DNA from: an uncultured Paracoccaceae bacterium
Lineage (GTDB): Bacteria; Pseudomonadota; Alphaproteobacteria; Rhodobacterales; Rhodobacteraceae
Assembly: GCA_937920555.1 (NCBI GenBank)
Contig: CAKZTM010000019.1
Location: 1 to 45,166 of the forward strand
Reading direction: 5' to 3'
DNA length: 45,166 nt
Made by a program: the position numbers and the translations under genes. Below, one piece after another: positions 31,349 to 41,355 of the stretch. Within the stretch, counting starts at the first letter, position 1; every line of letters starts with the position of its first letter. A model generated the notes under the pieces. The model was not told the origin of the DNA. It searched no databases and saw only the letters and a program-made list of their open reading frames with translations.

Positions 31349-31983
31349 TGCCACATGATCATCACGACCATCTTTCGCCCTCCGGCCACCCCTACCGTGC
31401 CGATCAGGATGCGCCTCTGACCTATTGGCAAACCATGGAAATTGCCATGCGCGAGTTGTTGGTCGAAAAAGGCGTGACCACCCATGAGGAAATCACAGCG
31501 CAGATTGAGGCGATGGATCGCCGCTCGCCCGCCGATGGCGCACAGGTTGTGGCCCGCGCCTGGTGCGACCCTGCATTTAAAGCCGAACTGCTCCGGGATG
31601 CCCGCCAATCGGTGATCGATATGGGGTTTGAGCTGGGTCCAATGAACTTGATTGTGGTGGAGAACACGGCCGACGTGCACAATGTCATCGTCTGTACCCT
31701 ATGCTCTTGTTACCCGCGCAACCTTTTGGGACTTCCGCCTGATTGGTACAAGCAACGCGCTTACCGCGCCCGCGTGGTCAAAGAGCCGCGCAAAGTGCTG
31801 TCGGAATTTGGCCTTAACCTGCCAGACGACGTGCAAGTGCGGGTTCATGACAGCACTGCCGACATGCGCTACATTGTGCTGCCCGAGAGGCCTGCGAACA
31901 CAGAGCATTTGAGCCAATCCGAATTGGAAACCCTTATCACCAGAGATAGTATGATCGGCGTTGCGCGCGCCAAAGCGCCCTAG
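31348..31983 (+). CDS. Cobalt-type nitrile hydratase/thiocyanate hydrolase alpha-type subunit
   Basis: A 211-aa catalytic subunit. Seen: an N-terminal His-rich patch (MPHDHHDHLS), LTYWQTMEIAMRELLVEKG, and the metal claw VCTLCSC (Cys116, Cys119, Ser120, Cys121), where Thr in the C-T-L-C-S-C form indicates cobalt rather than iron; YPRNLLGLPPDWYK and RVHDSTADMRYIVLPERP follow, all typical. The reaction is hydration of a nitrile to an amide, or thiocyanate hydrolysis to carbonyl sulfide and ammonia. No separate activator gene is visible. The start overlaps the previous stop (TGATG). The cobalt need fits the adjacent cobalamin genes. Confidence 0.88.
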   Translation: MPHDHHDHLSPSGHPYRADQDAPLTYWQTMEIAMRELLVEKGVTTHEEITAQIEAMDRRSPADGAQVVARAWCDPAFKAELLRDARQSVIDMGFELGPMNLIVVENTADVHNVIVCTLCSCYPRNLLGLPPDWYKQRAYRARVVKEPRKVLSEFGLNLPDDVQVRVHDSTADMRYIVLPERPANTEHLSQSELETLITRDSMIGVARAKAP

Positions 31984-31984
31984 C

Positions 31985-32866
31985 ATGCAACTATTCTGGA
32001 GTGCGCTCAGCGCCGAGAAGCAGGGCATCTGGCTCTATTGTTGTGCCATCGTCCTGTTCTCGGTCATGGACATTGTGGCCAAAGACCTGATGACCCGCCA
32101 TTCCTCCATGCAGGTGGTTTGGGCACGGTATGCCAGCCAGTTCTTTTGGACCGTGATTGTATTATCACCGCGTCTGCGCAGCCTTGTGCGCACGAACCAT
32201 CTTGGTCTGCAATTGATCCGCTCTGCGTGCCTTTTTGGTGGCACCGCATTCTTTTTCACCTCGCTCAAACACCTAAATCTGGCTGAGGCGGTGGCAATAT
32301 TCAACATATCACCGTTCCTGATCACCATACTCTCTGTGATCGTCCTCAAAGAACTTGTCGGCATCCGCCGCTGGCTGGGGGTTGCGATTGGCTTATCTGG
32401 TGCGCTGATCATAATCCAACCGGGGGCTGAGATCTTCACCCCCGCCTCCATCCTACCGGTTTTGGCCGCGATCTGTTTTGCAGGCTACGCGATCTCTACA
32501 AGGTTTCTGGGCAGCGACGAACCGGCGGCCACGTCCTTTTTCTATACCACCCTGATTGGAACAATCGTTGCGACCATCCTCCTTCCGTTTTCTTGGGAGC
32601 CACCGACCCTGCCAGACGCCGCCATCATGGCCACATTCGGCGTAATCGGCGCATGTGGTCATATCCTGTTGATCATCGCACTTGGCCTGACCCAAGCCTC
32701 CGTGGTTGCGCCGTTTACTTATCTAGGCGTTGTCCTTGGCGCGTTTTGGGGATTCGTATTTTTCGCCGAGGTTCCCGCGCTAAATACCTGGATCGGCACA
32801 ATTGTTATCATCGGGGCCGGCCTATATGTGTGGCACCGGGAAAAATCTGTTAAAGAAAATTCATGA
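31985..32866 (+). CDS. EamA/DMT family transporter
   Basis: A 293-aa ten-helix membrane protein of the drug/metabolite transporter superfamily with two EamA repeats. Seen: the first repeat (residues about 10-145) with AIVLFSVMDIVAKDLMTR and LNLAEAVAIFNISPFLITI, the second with ILPVLAAICFAGYAISTRF and ALGLTQASVVAPFTYLGVV. The substrate is unknown; exporters of this family handle amino acids or metabolites. ATG 31985 begins 2 bp after the nitrile hydratase alpha stop, so it could be in the same transcript and export or import a related compound. The stop overlaps the next start (ATGA). Confidence 0.85.
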   Translation: MQLFWSALSAEKQGIWLYCCAIVLFSVMDIVAKDLMTRHSSMQVVWARYASQFFWTVIVLSPRLRSLVRTNHLGLQLIRSACLFGGTAFFFTSLKHLNLAEAVAIFNISPFLITILSVIVLKELVGIRRWLGVAIGLSGALIIIQPGAEIFTPASILPVLAAICFAGYAISTRFLGSDEPAATSFFYTTLIGTIVATILLPFSWEPPTLPDAAIMATFGVIGACGHILLIIALGLTQASVVAPFTYLGVVLGAFWGFVFFAEVPALNTWIGTIVIIGAGLYVWHREKSVKENS

Positions 32867-33741
32867 ACGAACGTCAGCCAAGCTTCAAAAACCAAACCTT
32901 CGGGATTGGTGACTTCATCCTGAACGGCCTTCACTTGGCCATTCGGGGCGGCAGTTTGGCGATGTCCTATGAAGCGCGGATTGCCCGCGCGCGCGCCATT
33001 GGGCTGCGCATACTCAGTCTTGCGCCGGACCAAAGGCGGCGGGTCTCAGAAAACCTCAACCTGATTTTCCCGGACATGTCCGACCTTTGGAAACAGGAAA
33101 TGAGGGACGAGTGCTTTCGCAATATCGGCCAGAGCCTGATGGAACATATGCACATGTCCGAGTTCAGCGAACGGATTGGCAATCTCAATATCACTGGTGA
33201 AGGAGTATCCACGCTGAGCGCGGATCAAGGAGCCATCCTTGTCTCGGGCCATTTTGGACAGTGGGAGGGGGTGCGGCTTGCCTGGCGCCATATGATGGAT
33301 GCGGATTGCGCCTTCTTCTATCGCCCCAACAATAACGGCTTTTATGATCGCCATTGGCAACGCTATCTGCGCCAAGCCGGTGAACCGATCATCGCCAAAG
33401 GTGCGCCGGGCAAAGCCCTGATGGGGCGCCACTTGACGCAACGGGGCGCTTTGCTGATGGTGATTGATCAGCGCATGGCCAAGGCCGACCGCTACGACTT
33501 TATGGGCAAACCCGCCAAAACCGCTACCACTGCGGCCGAGCTTGCACTCCAACACAACCTGCCGCTTGTGCCTGCCTACAGCATCCGTCGCAATAACCTG
33601 ATCGATTATGACATTGTGTTCGAGGCACCGGTCCCGCCCACGACACCGCAAGAGATGACACAGGCGCTCAATACCTCATTGGGCAATAGAATCCGCGCCA
33701 ACCCGGAACAATATTTGTGGACCCATTGGCGCTGGAAATAG
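32863..33741 (+). CDS. LpxL/HtrB-like lysophospholipid acyltransferase
   Basis: A 292-aa acyltransferase of the lipid A biosynthesis (LpxL/HtrB) family, acting at the inner membrane. Seen: RRVSENLNLIFPDMS, the catalytic motif HFGQWE (His130, Glu135), AFFYRPNNNGFYDRHWQRYL, MVIDQRM, and QYLWTHWRWK at the end, typical of the family. It lacks the long N-terminal transmembrane segment of E. coli LpxL, so the exact substrate (lipid A or another lysolipid) is open. The start overlaps the EamA gene (ATGA). Confidence 0.85.
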   Translation: MNERQPSFKNQTFGIGDFILNGLHLAIRGGSLAMSYEARIARARAIGLRILSLAPDQRRRVSENLNLIFPDMSDLWKQEMRDECFRNIGQSLMEHMHMSEFSERIGNLNITGEGVSTLSADQGAILVSGHFGQWEGVRLAWRHMMDADCAFFYRPNNNGFYDRHWQRYLRQAGEPIIAKGAPGKALMGRHLTQRGALLMVIDQRMAKADRYDFMGKPAKTATTAAELALQHNLPLVPAYSIRRNNLIDYDIVFEAPVPPTTPQEMTQALNTSLGNRIRANPEQYLWTHWRWK

Positions 33742-33751
33742 AGCGGCGAAA

Positions 33752-34453
33752 TTACCGGATATGAGCTGCCGAAATAATCGGTCCGTTGCCCTCGGCTTGC
33801 ACAATCACCGCAAGGGGCGGTTGGAGCGTTGCCGGAATGGAAAGCTCGGTTGCGCTTTTGCCGTTCCATTCACCAACATCCGTCCATGAAGTGACTGTGT
33901 TGAGATAATCGATATTGCGCCCGGCATTCTCACCGCGCTTGATTTGCACAGTCTCTTTGGGCGAATACCCGACAACGGAAACCAGCATGGGGGGAAGGCC
34001 ACCGGCCAGAGGCTCCGCCTGAATGACAATTTCCCCACCCTCAATGGCCGCCGTCAGAGTGATTTGAGCGGGTTGTGCTGCGAGCTGCTTGACGTAATCG
34101 GCGACTTCTTTGCGAAATGATCCGCGGGAATAGGCCACACCGCCCACAACAAATTGCGGAGTCCAAACCGACCGGTTCTGAAAGGCGTTGCCATAGGCGT
34201 ATTGACGCGCGGTGAATTCAGGCGTCGCAAGCGTGTCTTTCCAGCCCAGGCGGTCCCAGTAATCCACATGAAACGCCAGCGCAAGCACATCGTCCCGGTC
34301 AATGAAGTCCGCCAGATAAGCGTCTGCCGGAGGGCAACTAGAACATCCTTGCGAGGTAAAAAGCTCGACCACTACCGGGTTATTTTGTGCCGAAGCAGCT
34401 GCAGGTATCGACAATAACGCTGCACTTAACAGTCGAACAAGGAATGCCTTCAT
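33752..34453 (-). CDS. DUF1223 exported thioredoxin-like protein
   Basis: A 233-aa DUF1223 protein with a clear signal peptide (cleavage likely after ASA, residue 22) and a thioredoxin-like N-terminal domain: VVVELFTSQGCSSCPPADAYL with Cys37 and Cys40, then HVDYWDRLGWKD and WTPQFVVGG. Periplasmic thiol-disulfide chemistry is an inference from the CxxC motif. ATG 34453 gives a normal signal peptide; the frame extends to a TTG at 34480. It ends 10 bp from the stop of the convergent acyltransferase gene. Confidence 0.88.
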   Translation of the reverse strand: MKAFLVRLLSAALLSIPAAASAQNNPVVVELFTSQGCSSCPPADAYLADFIDRDDVLALAFHVDYWDRLGWKDTLATPEFTARQYAYGNAFQNRSVWTPQFVVGGVAYSRGSFRKEVADYVKQLAAQPAQITLTAAIEGGEIVIQAEPLAGGLPPMLVSVVGYSPKETVQIKRGENAGRNIDYLNTVTSWTDVGEWNGKSATELSIPATLQPPLAVIVQAEGNGPIISAAHIR

Positions 34454-34540
34454 GAACTTCACCCAACTTTTCAATTTCAAGAGGAAACCTAATACGGCTT
34501 ACCATTCATTGCCAGTCAAGCCTTCGCGAGCAATGTGTCA

Positions 34541-34999
34541 TTAAATCGAGAGCCCGGTTATCCAACGTCCCGTGGAGGCGAAATAGGCCTCCGCCTGCGA
34601 GCCGAACTGTTGTTTGAGAGCCGCCTCTTCGGCAAGGATAAACCGCGCTTTGATCACAAAGGGGAATGCAAAAACCACAATCACAGAGGTGAGCGCGGCA
34701 CTCCAGCACGCCACTCCCAGAACCCCCAAAAACAGTCCAAGATAGATCGGATTGCGCGAAATCCTGTAGGGCCCCTCGACGATCAAACTACTTGGCGTGT
34801 GATGCGGCTCAATCGGCGTTCTTTTGGACAGGAAAAAATAGGCTGACCACATGATCAAACCAAATCCCAAAATAATCAGCGGCCATGCCAGAAAGCGCAG
34901 AACGTCCAAAGACAGGATCGGAATGAGCTTTGCCGCCAAGATAGAAAGCGCCGCAAACACAGCTGCCCAAATCGGTGGAAGATCCGGAAAACCCTTCAT
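34541..34999 (-). CDS. ICMT/PEMT-like membrane methyltransferase family protein
   Basis: A 152-aa protein with four hydrophobic segments and the C-terminal signature of isoprenylcysteine/phospholipid methyltransferase-like proteins: VEGPYRISRNPIYLGLF, and EEAALKQQFGSQAEAYF at the end. These residues form the SAM-binding region in characterised relatives; the acceptor here is unknown. ATG 34999 is preferred since GGAGGGG lies seven bases upstream; a GTG at 35005 is possible. Confidence 0.82.
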   Translation of the reverse strand: MKGFPDLPPIWAAVFAALSILAAKLIPILSLDVLRFLAWPLIILGFGLIMWSAYFFLSKRTPIEPHHTPSSLIVEGPYRISRNPIYLGLFLGVLGVACWSAALTSVIVVFAFPFVIKARFILAEEAALKQQFGSQAEAYFASTGRWITGLSI

Positions 35000-35070
35000 A
35001 TGCACGCCCCCTCCACAGGTCCCATCACGCCAAACGTTGCTTCAAGAACGATGCTTTAGGATGGGATGCA

Positions 35071-35091
35071 GGATGCGCCTGAAACGCATCC
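35071..35091 (-). terminator. Hairpin after acnA
   Basis: GGATGCG (35071-35077) and CGCATCC (35085-35091) form a perfect 7-bp stem with a 7-base loop, 16 bp after the acnA stop. There is no T-run on the minus strand, so it may only stabilise the transcript end. Confidence 0.45.
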
Positions 35092-35107
35092 CGCGATGGT
35101 CTTTGCC

Positions 35108-37798
35108 TTAGGCGGATTTGGCCAAGTCGCGCAGCACGTAATGCAGCACGCCGCCATTTTCCACATATTCGATCTCAATCGCTGTATCGATCCGGCATTT
35201 CAGCGTGATGTCTTTGACCGAACCGTCAGCGTAAGTGATTTTACACGGCACTTCCGACAATGGCTTTAGATCGCCCTCCAGACCGGTAATATCGAAAGTC
35301 TCATCGCCTTTGAGACCCAACGACTTTCGGTTGTCACCGCCGGTAAATTCAAACGGGATCACCCCCATACCAACCAGGTTGGAGCGGTGGATGCGCTCAA
35401 AATTCTCCGCGATCACAGCCTTCACACCCAATAGTGCTGTGCCCTTTGCAGCCCAATCGCGTGATGATCCGGCACCGTATTGCTCACCGGCCACGATCAC
35501 CAATGGCGTGTCGTTTTCCTGATAGGCCATTGCCGCATCAAAGATGGAGGCTTGTTGCCCGTCCGGCCCAAGCGTGTAGCCGCCCTCGACCCCCTGCAAC
35601 ATCTCGTTTTTGATGCGAATATTGGCAAATGTCCCACGCATCATCACTTGGTGATTGCCGCGCCGCGATCCGTAGGAGTTGAACTCCCGAACCGGAACCT
35701 GACGGTCCACCAAATAGCTGCCCGCAGGCGTTGTGTCTTTGAACGATCCGGCAGGTGAAATGTGATCGGTCGTCACCATATCGCCCAACATCGCCAGCAT
35801 TTTGGCGCCCTTCACATCCTTGATGACGCCAGGCTCGGCACCCATGCCTTGGAAATAGGGCGGGTTTTGCACGTAAGTCGATGTGGCGGGCCAGTCATAG
35901 GTCAGACTATCAGTCGTCTCCACGCCCTGCCATTTCTCGTCACCCGTGAAAACCTCGGCATATTTCTTCTGGAACGCCTCACGTGTCACAGTCTTCTCCA
36001 CCAAATCCGCGATCTCGGACTGGGTTGGCCAGATGTCTTTAAGATACACATCTTTTCCATCACTGCTCTGACCCAAAGGCTCAGATGTGAGGTCGATATT
36101 CATGTCACCTGCCAGCGCATAGGCCACCACAAGCGGTGGTGAGGCCAGATAGTTTGCCCGCACGTCCGGGGAAATCCGGCCCTCAAAGTTCCGGTTGCCC
36201 GACAACACAGCCGTGGCAACAAGGTCACCTTCGGAAATCGCCGCGGAAATCTCCGGCTGAAGCGGCCCCGAGTTACCAATACAGGTCGTGCAGCCGTAAC
36301 CGACAAGGTTAAAGCCAACCGCATCAAGATCCTCCTGCAAGCCGGCGGCTTCCAGATACTCCGATACCACTTGCGAGCCCGGTGCCAAAGATGTCTTCAC
36401 CCAAGGTTTACGGTTCAGCCCCAACTCCCGCGCCTTGCGCGCCACCAGGCCTGCTCCAATCATCACATATGGATTGGATGTGTTGGTGCATGAGGTGATG
36501 GAGGCAATAACCACCTTACCAGAATTCAGTGTATAGTCTTCGCCGGCGACAGGCACCTGCTTGTCCAAAGGACGCTTGAACGTGTCTGCCATCTCAGTGG
36601 CAAAGGCCGCCTTGGAACCGGTCAAGGCCACATAATCCTGCGGCCGTTTCGGGCCGGAGATCGCCGGTACAATCGTGCCCATATCAAGGCTCAGAGTATC
36701 GGTGTAGATCGGGTCGTAATCTGCATCGCGCCACATTCCGTTTTCACGGGCATAGGCCTCAACCAATGCGATACGATCTTCATCGCGGCCAGAGACGCGC
36801 AAATAACGCAATGTCTCATTATCAATCGGGAAAAAGCCGCATGTCGCACCGTATTCAGGCGCCATATTCGCAATCGTCGCGCGATCTGCCAGAGGCAATT
36901 TATCCAAGCCTTCGCCATAAAACTCAACGAATTTCCCAACCACGCCTTTTTCACGCAGCATTTGCACGACTTTTAGCACCAAATCGGTTGCAGTCGTACC
37001 TTCCACCATCTCACCGGTGAGCTTGAAGCCAACCACTTGCGGGATCAGCATAGAGATCGGCTGGCCAAGCATAGCCGCCTCAGCCTCGATCCCGCCAACA
37101 CCCCAACCCAGCACGGCCAGACCGTTGACCATAGTTGTGTGGCTGTCTGTGCCAACCAATGTATCAGGATATGCAACTTCGATGCCGTTTTGATCCTTAT
37201 CGGTCCAAACAGTCTGGGCCAAATATTCAAGATTGACCTGATGGCAAATGCCCGTACCCGGTGGCACAACACGGAAATTATTAAACGCAGACTGCCCCCA
37301 TTTGAGGAAGGTGTAGCGCTCCATATTCCGCTCATATTCGCGATCCACATTCATCTGGAAAGCGCGCGGATTGCCAAATTCATCGATCATCACCGAGTGG
37401 TCGATGACCAGATCGACAGGATTGAGCGGGTTGATCTTCTCAGGGTCACCGCCAAGGGCCGCCAAACCGTCCCGCATGGCCGCAAGGTCCACTACCGCAG
37501 GCACACCTGTGAAGTCCTGAAGCAGAATACGCGCCGGGCGATAGGCGATCTCACGCGGGTTGTTGCCGCCCTTCTCGCCCCATTCGGAAAACGCCTTGAT
37601 GTCATCAACCGAGACCGTCTTGCCATCCTCAAACCGCAGCAAATTCTCAAGCACAACTTTCAAAGCAGCTGGTAATTTGGAGAATGAACCCAATCCCGCA
37701 GCCTCCGCCGCTGGGATCGAATAATAGGCAACCTTGGCTGTTCCAGAGGTCAACTCGCGACGCGTTTTGGAACTGTCATGTCCCACCTGAATGGTCAT
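35108..37798 (-). CDS. acnA: Aconitate hydratase A
   Basis: Aconitase of the AcnA/IRP type, 896 aa, interconverting citrate and isocitrate in the TCA cycle with a 4Fe-4S cluster. Seen: the cluster ligands in [12 protein letters not shown] and [31 protein letters not shown] at the N-terminus, [22 protein letters not shown] in the core, and the swivel domain with [20 protein letters not shown] and [10 protein letters not shown]. The length is full. ATG 37798 follows AGGAAAGGTG. It diverges from ccmA across a 213-bp gap that must hold both promoters. Confidence 0.97.
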   Translation of the reverse strand: MTIQVGHDSSKTRRELTSGTAKVAYYSIPAAEAAGLGSFSKLPAALKVVLENLLRFEDGKTVSVDDIKAFSEWGEKGGNNPREIAYRPARILLQDFTGVPAVVDLAAMRDGLAALGGDPEKINPLNPVDLVIDHSVMIDEFGNPRAFQMNVDREYERNMERYTFLKWGQSAFNNFRVVPPGTGICHQVNLEYLAQTVWTDKDQNGIEVAYPDTLVGTDSHTTMVNGLAVLGWGVGGIEAEAAMLGQPISMLIPQVVGFKLTGEMVEGTTATDLVLKVVQMLREKGVVGKFVEFYGEGLDKLPLADRATIANMAPEYGATCGFFPIDNETLRYLRVSGRDEDRIALVEAYARENGMWRDADYDPIYTDTLSLDMGTIVPAISGPKRPQDYVALTGSKAAFATEMADTFKRPLDKQVPVAGEDYTLNSGKVVIASITSCTNTSNPYVMIGAGLVARKARELGLNRKPWVKTSLAPGSQVVSEYLEAAGLQEDLDAVGFNLVGYGCTTCIGNSGPLQPEISAAISEGDLVATAVLSGNRNFEGRISPDVRANYLASPPLVVAYALAGDMNIDLTSEPLGQSSDGKDVYLKDIWPTQSEIADLVEKTVTREAFQKKYAEVFTGDEKWQGVETTDSLTYDWPATSTYVQNPPYFQGMGAEPGVIKDVKGAKMLAMLGDMVTTDHISPAGSFKDTTPAGSYLVDRQVPVREFNSYGSRRGNHQVMMRGTFANIRIKNEMLQGVEGGYTLGPDGQQASIFDAAMAYQENDTPLVIVAGEQYGAGSSRDWAAKGTALLGVKAVIAENFERIHRSNLVGMGVIPFEFTGGDNRKSLGLKGDETFDITGLEGDLKPLSEVPCKITYADGSVKDITLKCRIDTAIEIEYVENGGVLHYVLRDLAKSA

Positions 37799-38011
37799 CG
37801 GCGCACCTTTCCTAATTCAAAATAGGGATGTTTTGATGCCATATGCCCTATCTTATATCCGCATGCAAGTAATTTCTGTACACAATGGTATACACAAGAC
37901 TGGCACTCTCCACTTCTTAGGTGTTGAATGTTGCAAATAGCTTAAGCTCCCAATTGTAATTCCACATACCTCGCACTTCCCCCAGCGACAGTGATCCGAT
38001 AAGGCTCAATC

Positions 38012-38659
38012 ATGAGCTTAATTGTCGATAATCTCAGTGTCAGGCGGGGCGGCATTTCTGTGCTGCACGAGGTCTCAATGACCTGCCGACCCGGTCAGGC
38101 CCTCATTTTGCGCGGCCCCAATGGCGTGGGAAAAACCACCCTCCTGCGGACGCTGACTGGCTTTATTCCTTACGCATCGGGAACCGCCACTCTCAACGGC
38201 GCAAGCCTTTCAGACCGCGACGCTTTTCAGAGCCATCTGGCCTATACCGGTCATTCGGACGCGATCAAGGCTCAGCTGACCGTAGAGGAGAACATCCGCT
38301 TTTGGGCCGATCTTCATAACAACTCAAGCGCCACTGATGCCCTGAACGCGTTCGACTTGCTGTCCCTAAGCGACAGGCTTGCAGGGAAATGCAGTGCAGG
38401 ACAGAAACGCCGCCTCGGGTTGGCGCGCATGTTGGTGTCGAACCGAAATTTATGGCTGATGGATGAACCAACCGTCTCCCTTGATGCGGCATCAAAGGAC
38501 GCTCTGTCCGCGATTATCAAAACGCATCTGCAAGGCGGCGGAATGGCACTGATTGCGACCCACGACACAGATCTTGTCGAGGCAGAAACCCTCCAGATGA
38601 CACCACCGCCCGTCACGTGGGACGAAAACGCCTATTGGGATGGAGAGCCCGCTCTATGA
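38012..38659 (+). CDS. ccmA: Heme exporter ATP-binding protein CcmA
   Basis: A 215-aa ABC ATPase of the cytochrome c maturation system I; with CcmB it helps release holo-CcmE. Seen: Walker A GPNGVGKTTLL at about residues 34-44, signature CSAGQKRRLGLARML, Walker B LWLMDEPTVSLD, and the H-loop ATHDTD. The length is normal for CcmA. The stop overlaps the ccmB start (ATGA). Confidence 0.93.
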   Translation: MSLIVDNLSVRRGGISVLHEVSMTCRPGQALILRGPNGVGKTTLLRTLTGFIPYASGTATLNGASLSDRDAFQSHLAYTGHSDAIKAQLTVEENIRFWADLHNNSSATDALNAFDLLSLSDRLAGKCSAGQKRRLGLARMLVSNRNLWLMDEPTVSLDAASKDALSAIIKTHLQGGGMALIATHDTDLVEAETLQMTPPPVTWDENAYWDGEPAL

Positions 38660-39312
38660 TGGCGCTTGTGACACGCGAAATCACCCTTGCAACGCGGGCG
38701 GGCGGCGGGACAGCGCTTGGCCTTGCGTTCTTCTTAATCATGGTGCTGATCACAGCATTAGGACTGGGCCGGGACACTGAATTACTGGCCAAGGCCGCAC
38801 CGGGCACGCTTTGGGTGGGTGCCCTTCTGGCAACCCTGCTGTCGCTCGACCGCCTATTTCAAGCCGACTTTGAGGATGGCGCTTTGGAGGCATTGTGCCT
38901 CTCCCCCCAGCCACTCGAAGCCATCGTAGCGATCAAAATCTTCGCCCACTGGCTGACCACGGGACTGCCTTTGGTGATCTTATCTCCGGTGATGGCACTT
39001 ATGATGCAACTGCCCGGGGCGACAATGGGATGGATGATCGCAAGCCTCGGCATCGGCACATTGTCCCTGTCAGCCATTGGCGCCATTGGCGCGGCACTGA
39101 CACTGGGCATCAGGCGCGGCGGATTGCTATTGTCTTTGCTGGTCGCGCCGTTGTTCGTACCCACGCTAATTTTCGGGGTGGCGATCATCCAAAACGCGGC
39201 GCAGGCGCTTGATCCGGTAACGCCGTTGCTGCTTCTGAGTGGCCTGACGCTATTTGCGCTGGTGCTGTCCCCGATTGTGGCCACATATGCGTTAAGAGTG
39301 AATATGAGCTAA
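38656..39312 (+). CDS. ccmB: Heme exporter protein CcmB
   Basis: A 218-aa six-helix membrane protein, the permease partner of CcmA. Seen: MALVTREITLATRAGGG at the N-terminus, LFQADFEDGALEALCLSPQPLE (typical CcmB segment), and VAPLFVPTLIFGVAII with TPLLLLSGLTLFALVLSPI at the end. ATG 38656 overlaps the ccmA stop; the frame extends to 38617 but only within ccmA. No ccmC, ccmD or ccmG follows, unlike many alphaproteobacterial operons; the remaining ccm genes must lie elsewhere. Confidence 0.93.
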   Translation: MMALVTREITLATRAGGGTALGLAFFLIMVLITALGLGRDTELLAKAAPGTLWVGALLATLLSLDRLFQADFEDGALEALCLSPQPLEAIVAIKIFAHWLTTGLPLVILSPVMALMMQLPGATMGWMIASLGIGTLSLSAIGAIGAALTLGIRRGGLLLSLLVAPLFVPTLIFGVAIIQNAAQALDPVTPLLLLSGLTLFALVLSPIVATYALRVNMS

Positions 39313-39401
39313 GGCCATACGGGGCGCATGAAGATTAGCGCAAACTCGTCAGGGCCGCGCTCGTCGCATAGGCGGACCAAAACGACAGCCTGAGAAACGC
39401 A

Positions 39402-39427
39402 AAAGGCCGGGGATGACCCGGCCCTTT
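39402..39427. terminator. Terminator hairpin between ccmB and the convergent gene
   Basis: GGCCGGG (39405-39411) pairs with CCCGGCC (39417-39423) around GATGA, flanked by AAA and TTT on both sides. On the minus strand it runs into TTTTGCG. It probably ends the lipoprotein gene, and perhaps ccmB as well. Confidence 0.8.
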
Positions 39428-39454
39428 CCTGTCTTATATGTCCGAAGAAAGCCG

Positions 39455-40657
39455 TTAGGTCGACAGACCCAATTCGCGTGCGCTCTCCATTGTCAAAGTC
39501 TCACTCAAACCCTTCTGATAGGCTTTGATGGCTGCACGTGTCTGCCGTCCGATTACGCCGTCGATCGGGCCTCTGTACAAGTCACGCGTTTGAAGGGCGC
39601 GCTGCAAGGAGCGGACCACATCAGGGGTCGCATTCACGTCACACAGGACCGAAACCCAACGGGTCTCACCGGACGAGGCCGCCCCCTCAGACACAACTTC
39701 ACTTCTGTATACCGCAGGTACGGGCACGGTGCGTGTAATCGCTGGCGTGTCGATAACCCGCTTGGTTACTGTCTTGAACGTGGCCGGAACCGGAACCGTA
39801 CGTACTGTTGCAGGCTGGTCGATGACACGAACCACCACTTCCTTCATAGTCGGCTCAGCAGGAACTGACCGCGTAGAGGCAGGTGTCTTGAGTACGCGCC
39901 GTGTGACGGTCTCATAGACCGCTTCGGTTGTGTCTTCCTTGGTCTGCTCAGGTGTTACAAGCACGCGCTTGGTCACGGTTTTGAACTCAGCCGGAATTTC
40001 CACCAAACACATCACACCCGAGGATGTAACGCGGTTGGCCAAAATGGTGCCGCCCAGAGCCTCGGCGCCGATCGCATAGACCTTTCCACCCGGCTTCCAC
40101 TCCGTGTAGGCGTCTTTGACCTTAACCCGCTCAGTGACCGTGTCATAAACCGCAGGAACAGTGACTGACTTGGTCTCAGCCGGTTTGACAAGAACACGCT
40201 CGGTTACGGTTTCGTATTCCGCATCCGTAGTCTCTGTGGTCGCCTCTACCGGATTATCAACCGGCACCTGCCGTGTAACCGACTTATAGGTCGCAGGAAC
40301 AACTTCTGTTTTGGTCGTAGCGGGCGTTACCAGCTCTTGCTCAGTCGTTGTCTTATATGTGGCCGGGATCGTTTCCACCTTTGTGGTCGCAGGGCTCACA
40401 AGAACCTGCCGCGTTTTTGTGTTCGCCTGGCCAGGAATTTCCACACGCGCGTAACACTCTCCGGGTTTCGCATTTGGTGGGCCGAAATTATTGGCAGCCG
40501 GTGCCGCAATCCCGGCACTCGACAACTCCGCCACGGTCACGTTTCCTGGCTCACCCTCTATCATTTCGGCCATCGGAAAATCCCCGAACCCCAAATCGGC
40601 ACAGGCGGCCAGAGTGAAAAGTGCACTTGATGCAAGCAGAATATTTTGACGTTTCAT
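39455..40657 (-). CDS. Repeat-rich lipoprotein with C-terminal peptidoglycan-binding domain
   Basis: A 400-aa envelope protein. Seen: a lipoprotein-type signal (LLASSALFTLAAC), then from about residue 65 to 345 many degenerate repeats of roughly 25 residues built on VPATYKTVT-x-RVLV-x-PATT, then a peptidoglycan-binding fold (SLQRALQTRDLYRGPIDGVIG). Two longer blocks each begin with a cysteine and VEIP (CYARVEIPG, CLVEIPAEF), suggesting an internal duplication; a third cysteine precedes the C-terminal domain (VLCDVNAT). Function unknown; the alternating threonine/valine repeats may form extended beta structure linking outer membrane and cell wall. ATG 40657 is preferred over a GTG four codons upstream. 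Confidence 0.8.
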   Translation of the reverse strand: MKRQNILLASSALFTLAACADLGFGDFPMAEMIEGEPGNVTVAELSSAGIAAPAANNFGPPNAKPGECYARVEIPGQANTKTRQVLVSPATTKVETIPATYKTTTEQELVTPATTKTEVVPATYKSVTRQVPVDNPVEATTETTDAEYETVTERVLVKPAETKSVTVPAVYDTVTERVKVKDAYTEWKPGGKVYAIGAEALGGTILANRVTSSGVMCLVEIPAEFKTVTKRVLVTPEQTKEDTTEAVYETVTRRVLKTPASTRSVPAEPTMKEVVVRVIDQPATVRTVPVPATFKTVTKRVIDTPAITRTVPVPAVYRSEVVSEGAASSGETRWVSVLCDVNATPDVVRSLQRALQTRDLYRGPIDGVIGRQTRAAIKAYQKGLSETLTMESARELGLST

Positions 40658-40927
40658 TGAGTGTCCCACGGTCTATCTCGAATTCAATTTCGCGATTGTA
40701 GCGAACTTGTTCGTTTCTTACAAATTTCTTACGCCCTTTGAAGGCCCTTCGCACCAAAAATATCACATAATCCGCCATACACAAATATTTCCGTCACCCC
40801 AGCACACCGGAGGGATCGAAAGATATCACTGACAAATGCGACGCGCCAGATTTCCAAAGGGACAGCCCGCCAACGCTTGCCCTCGCCCCCGGCACCACGA
40901 AATCTTCTACCAAAGCACCAATTTGGG

Positions 40928-40946
40928 CGAAATCACCACGATTTCG
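40928..40946. promoter_or_regulatory. Hairpin and inverted repeats upstream of the ferredoxin gene (in the gap 40658-41031)
   Basis: CGAAATC (40928-40934) and GATTTCG (40940-40946) form a perfect 7-bp stem with an ACCAC loop, about 85 bp before the ferredoxin start. A wider inverted repeat, AAATGCGAC (40834-40842) with GTCGCATTT (40954-40962), encloses it. The rest of the 374-bp gap, which carries promoters for the divergent genes, holds no gene I can support. Confidence 0.4.
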
Positions 40947-41010
40947 GGCATTTGTCGCATTTCATCTCTGGTCCTGAGCCATTCAAACGACTATCTACAC
41001 CTGCACTTAA

Positions 41011-41354
<344 letters not shown>

Positions 41355-41355
<1 letters not shown>

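Noticed and set aside
35672..35684. GGAGTT/AACTCC palindrome in acnA, similar to the cob palindromes
   Set aside because: It encodes the conserved aconitase segment [12 protein letters not shown], so it is explained by protein conservation.
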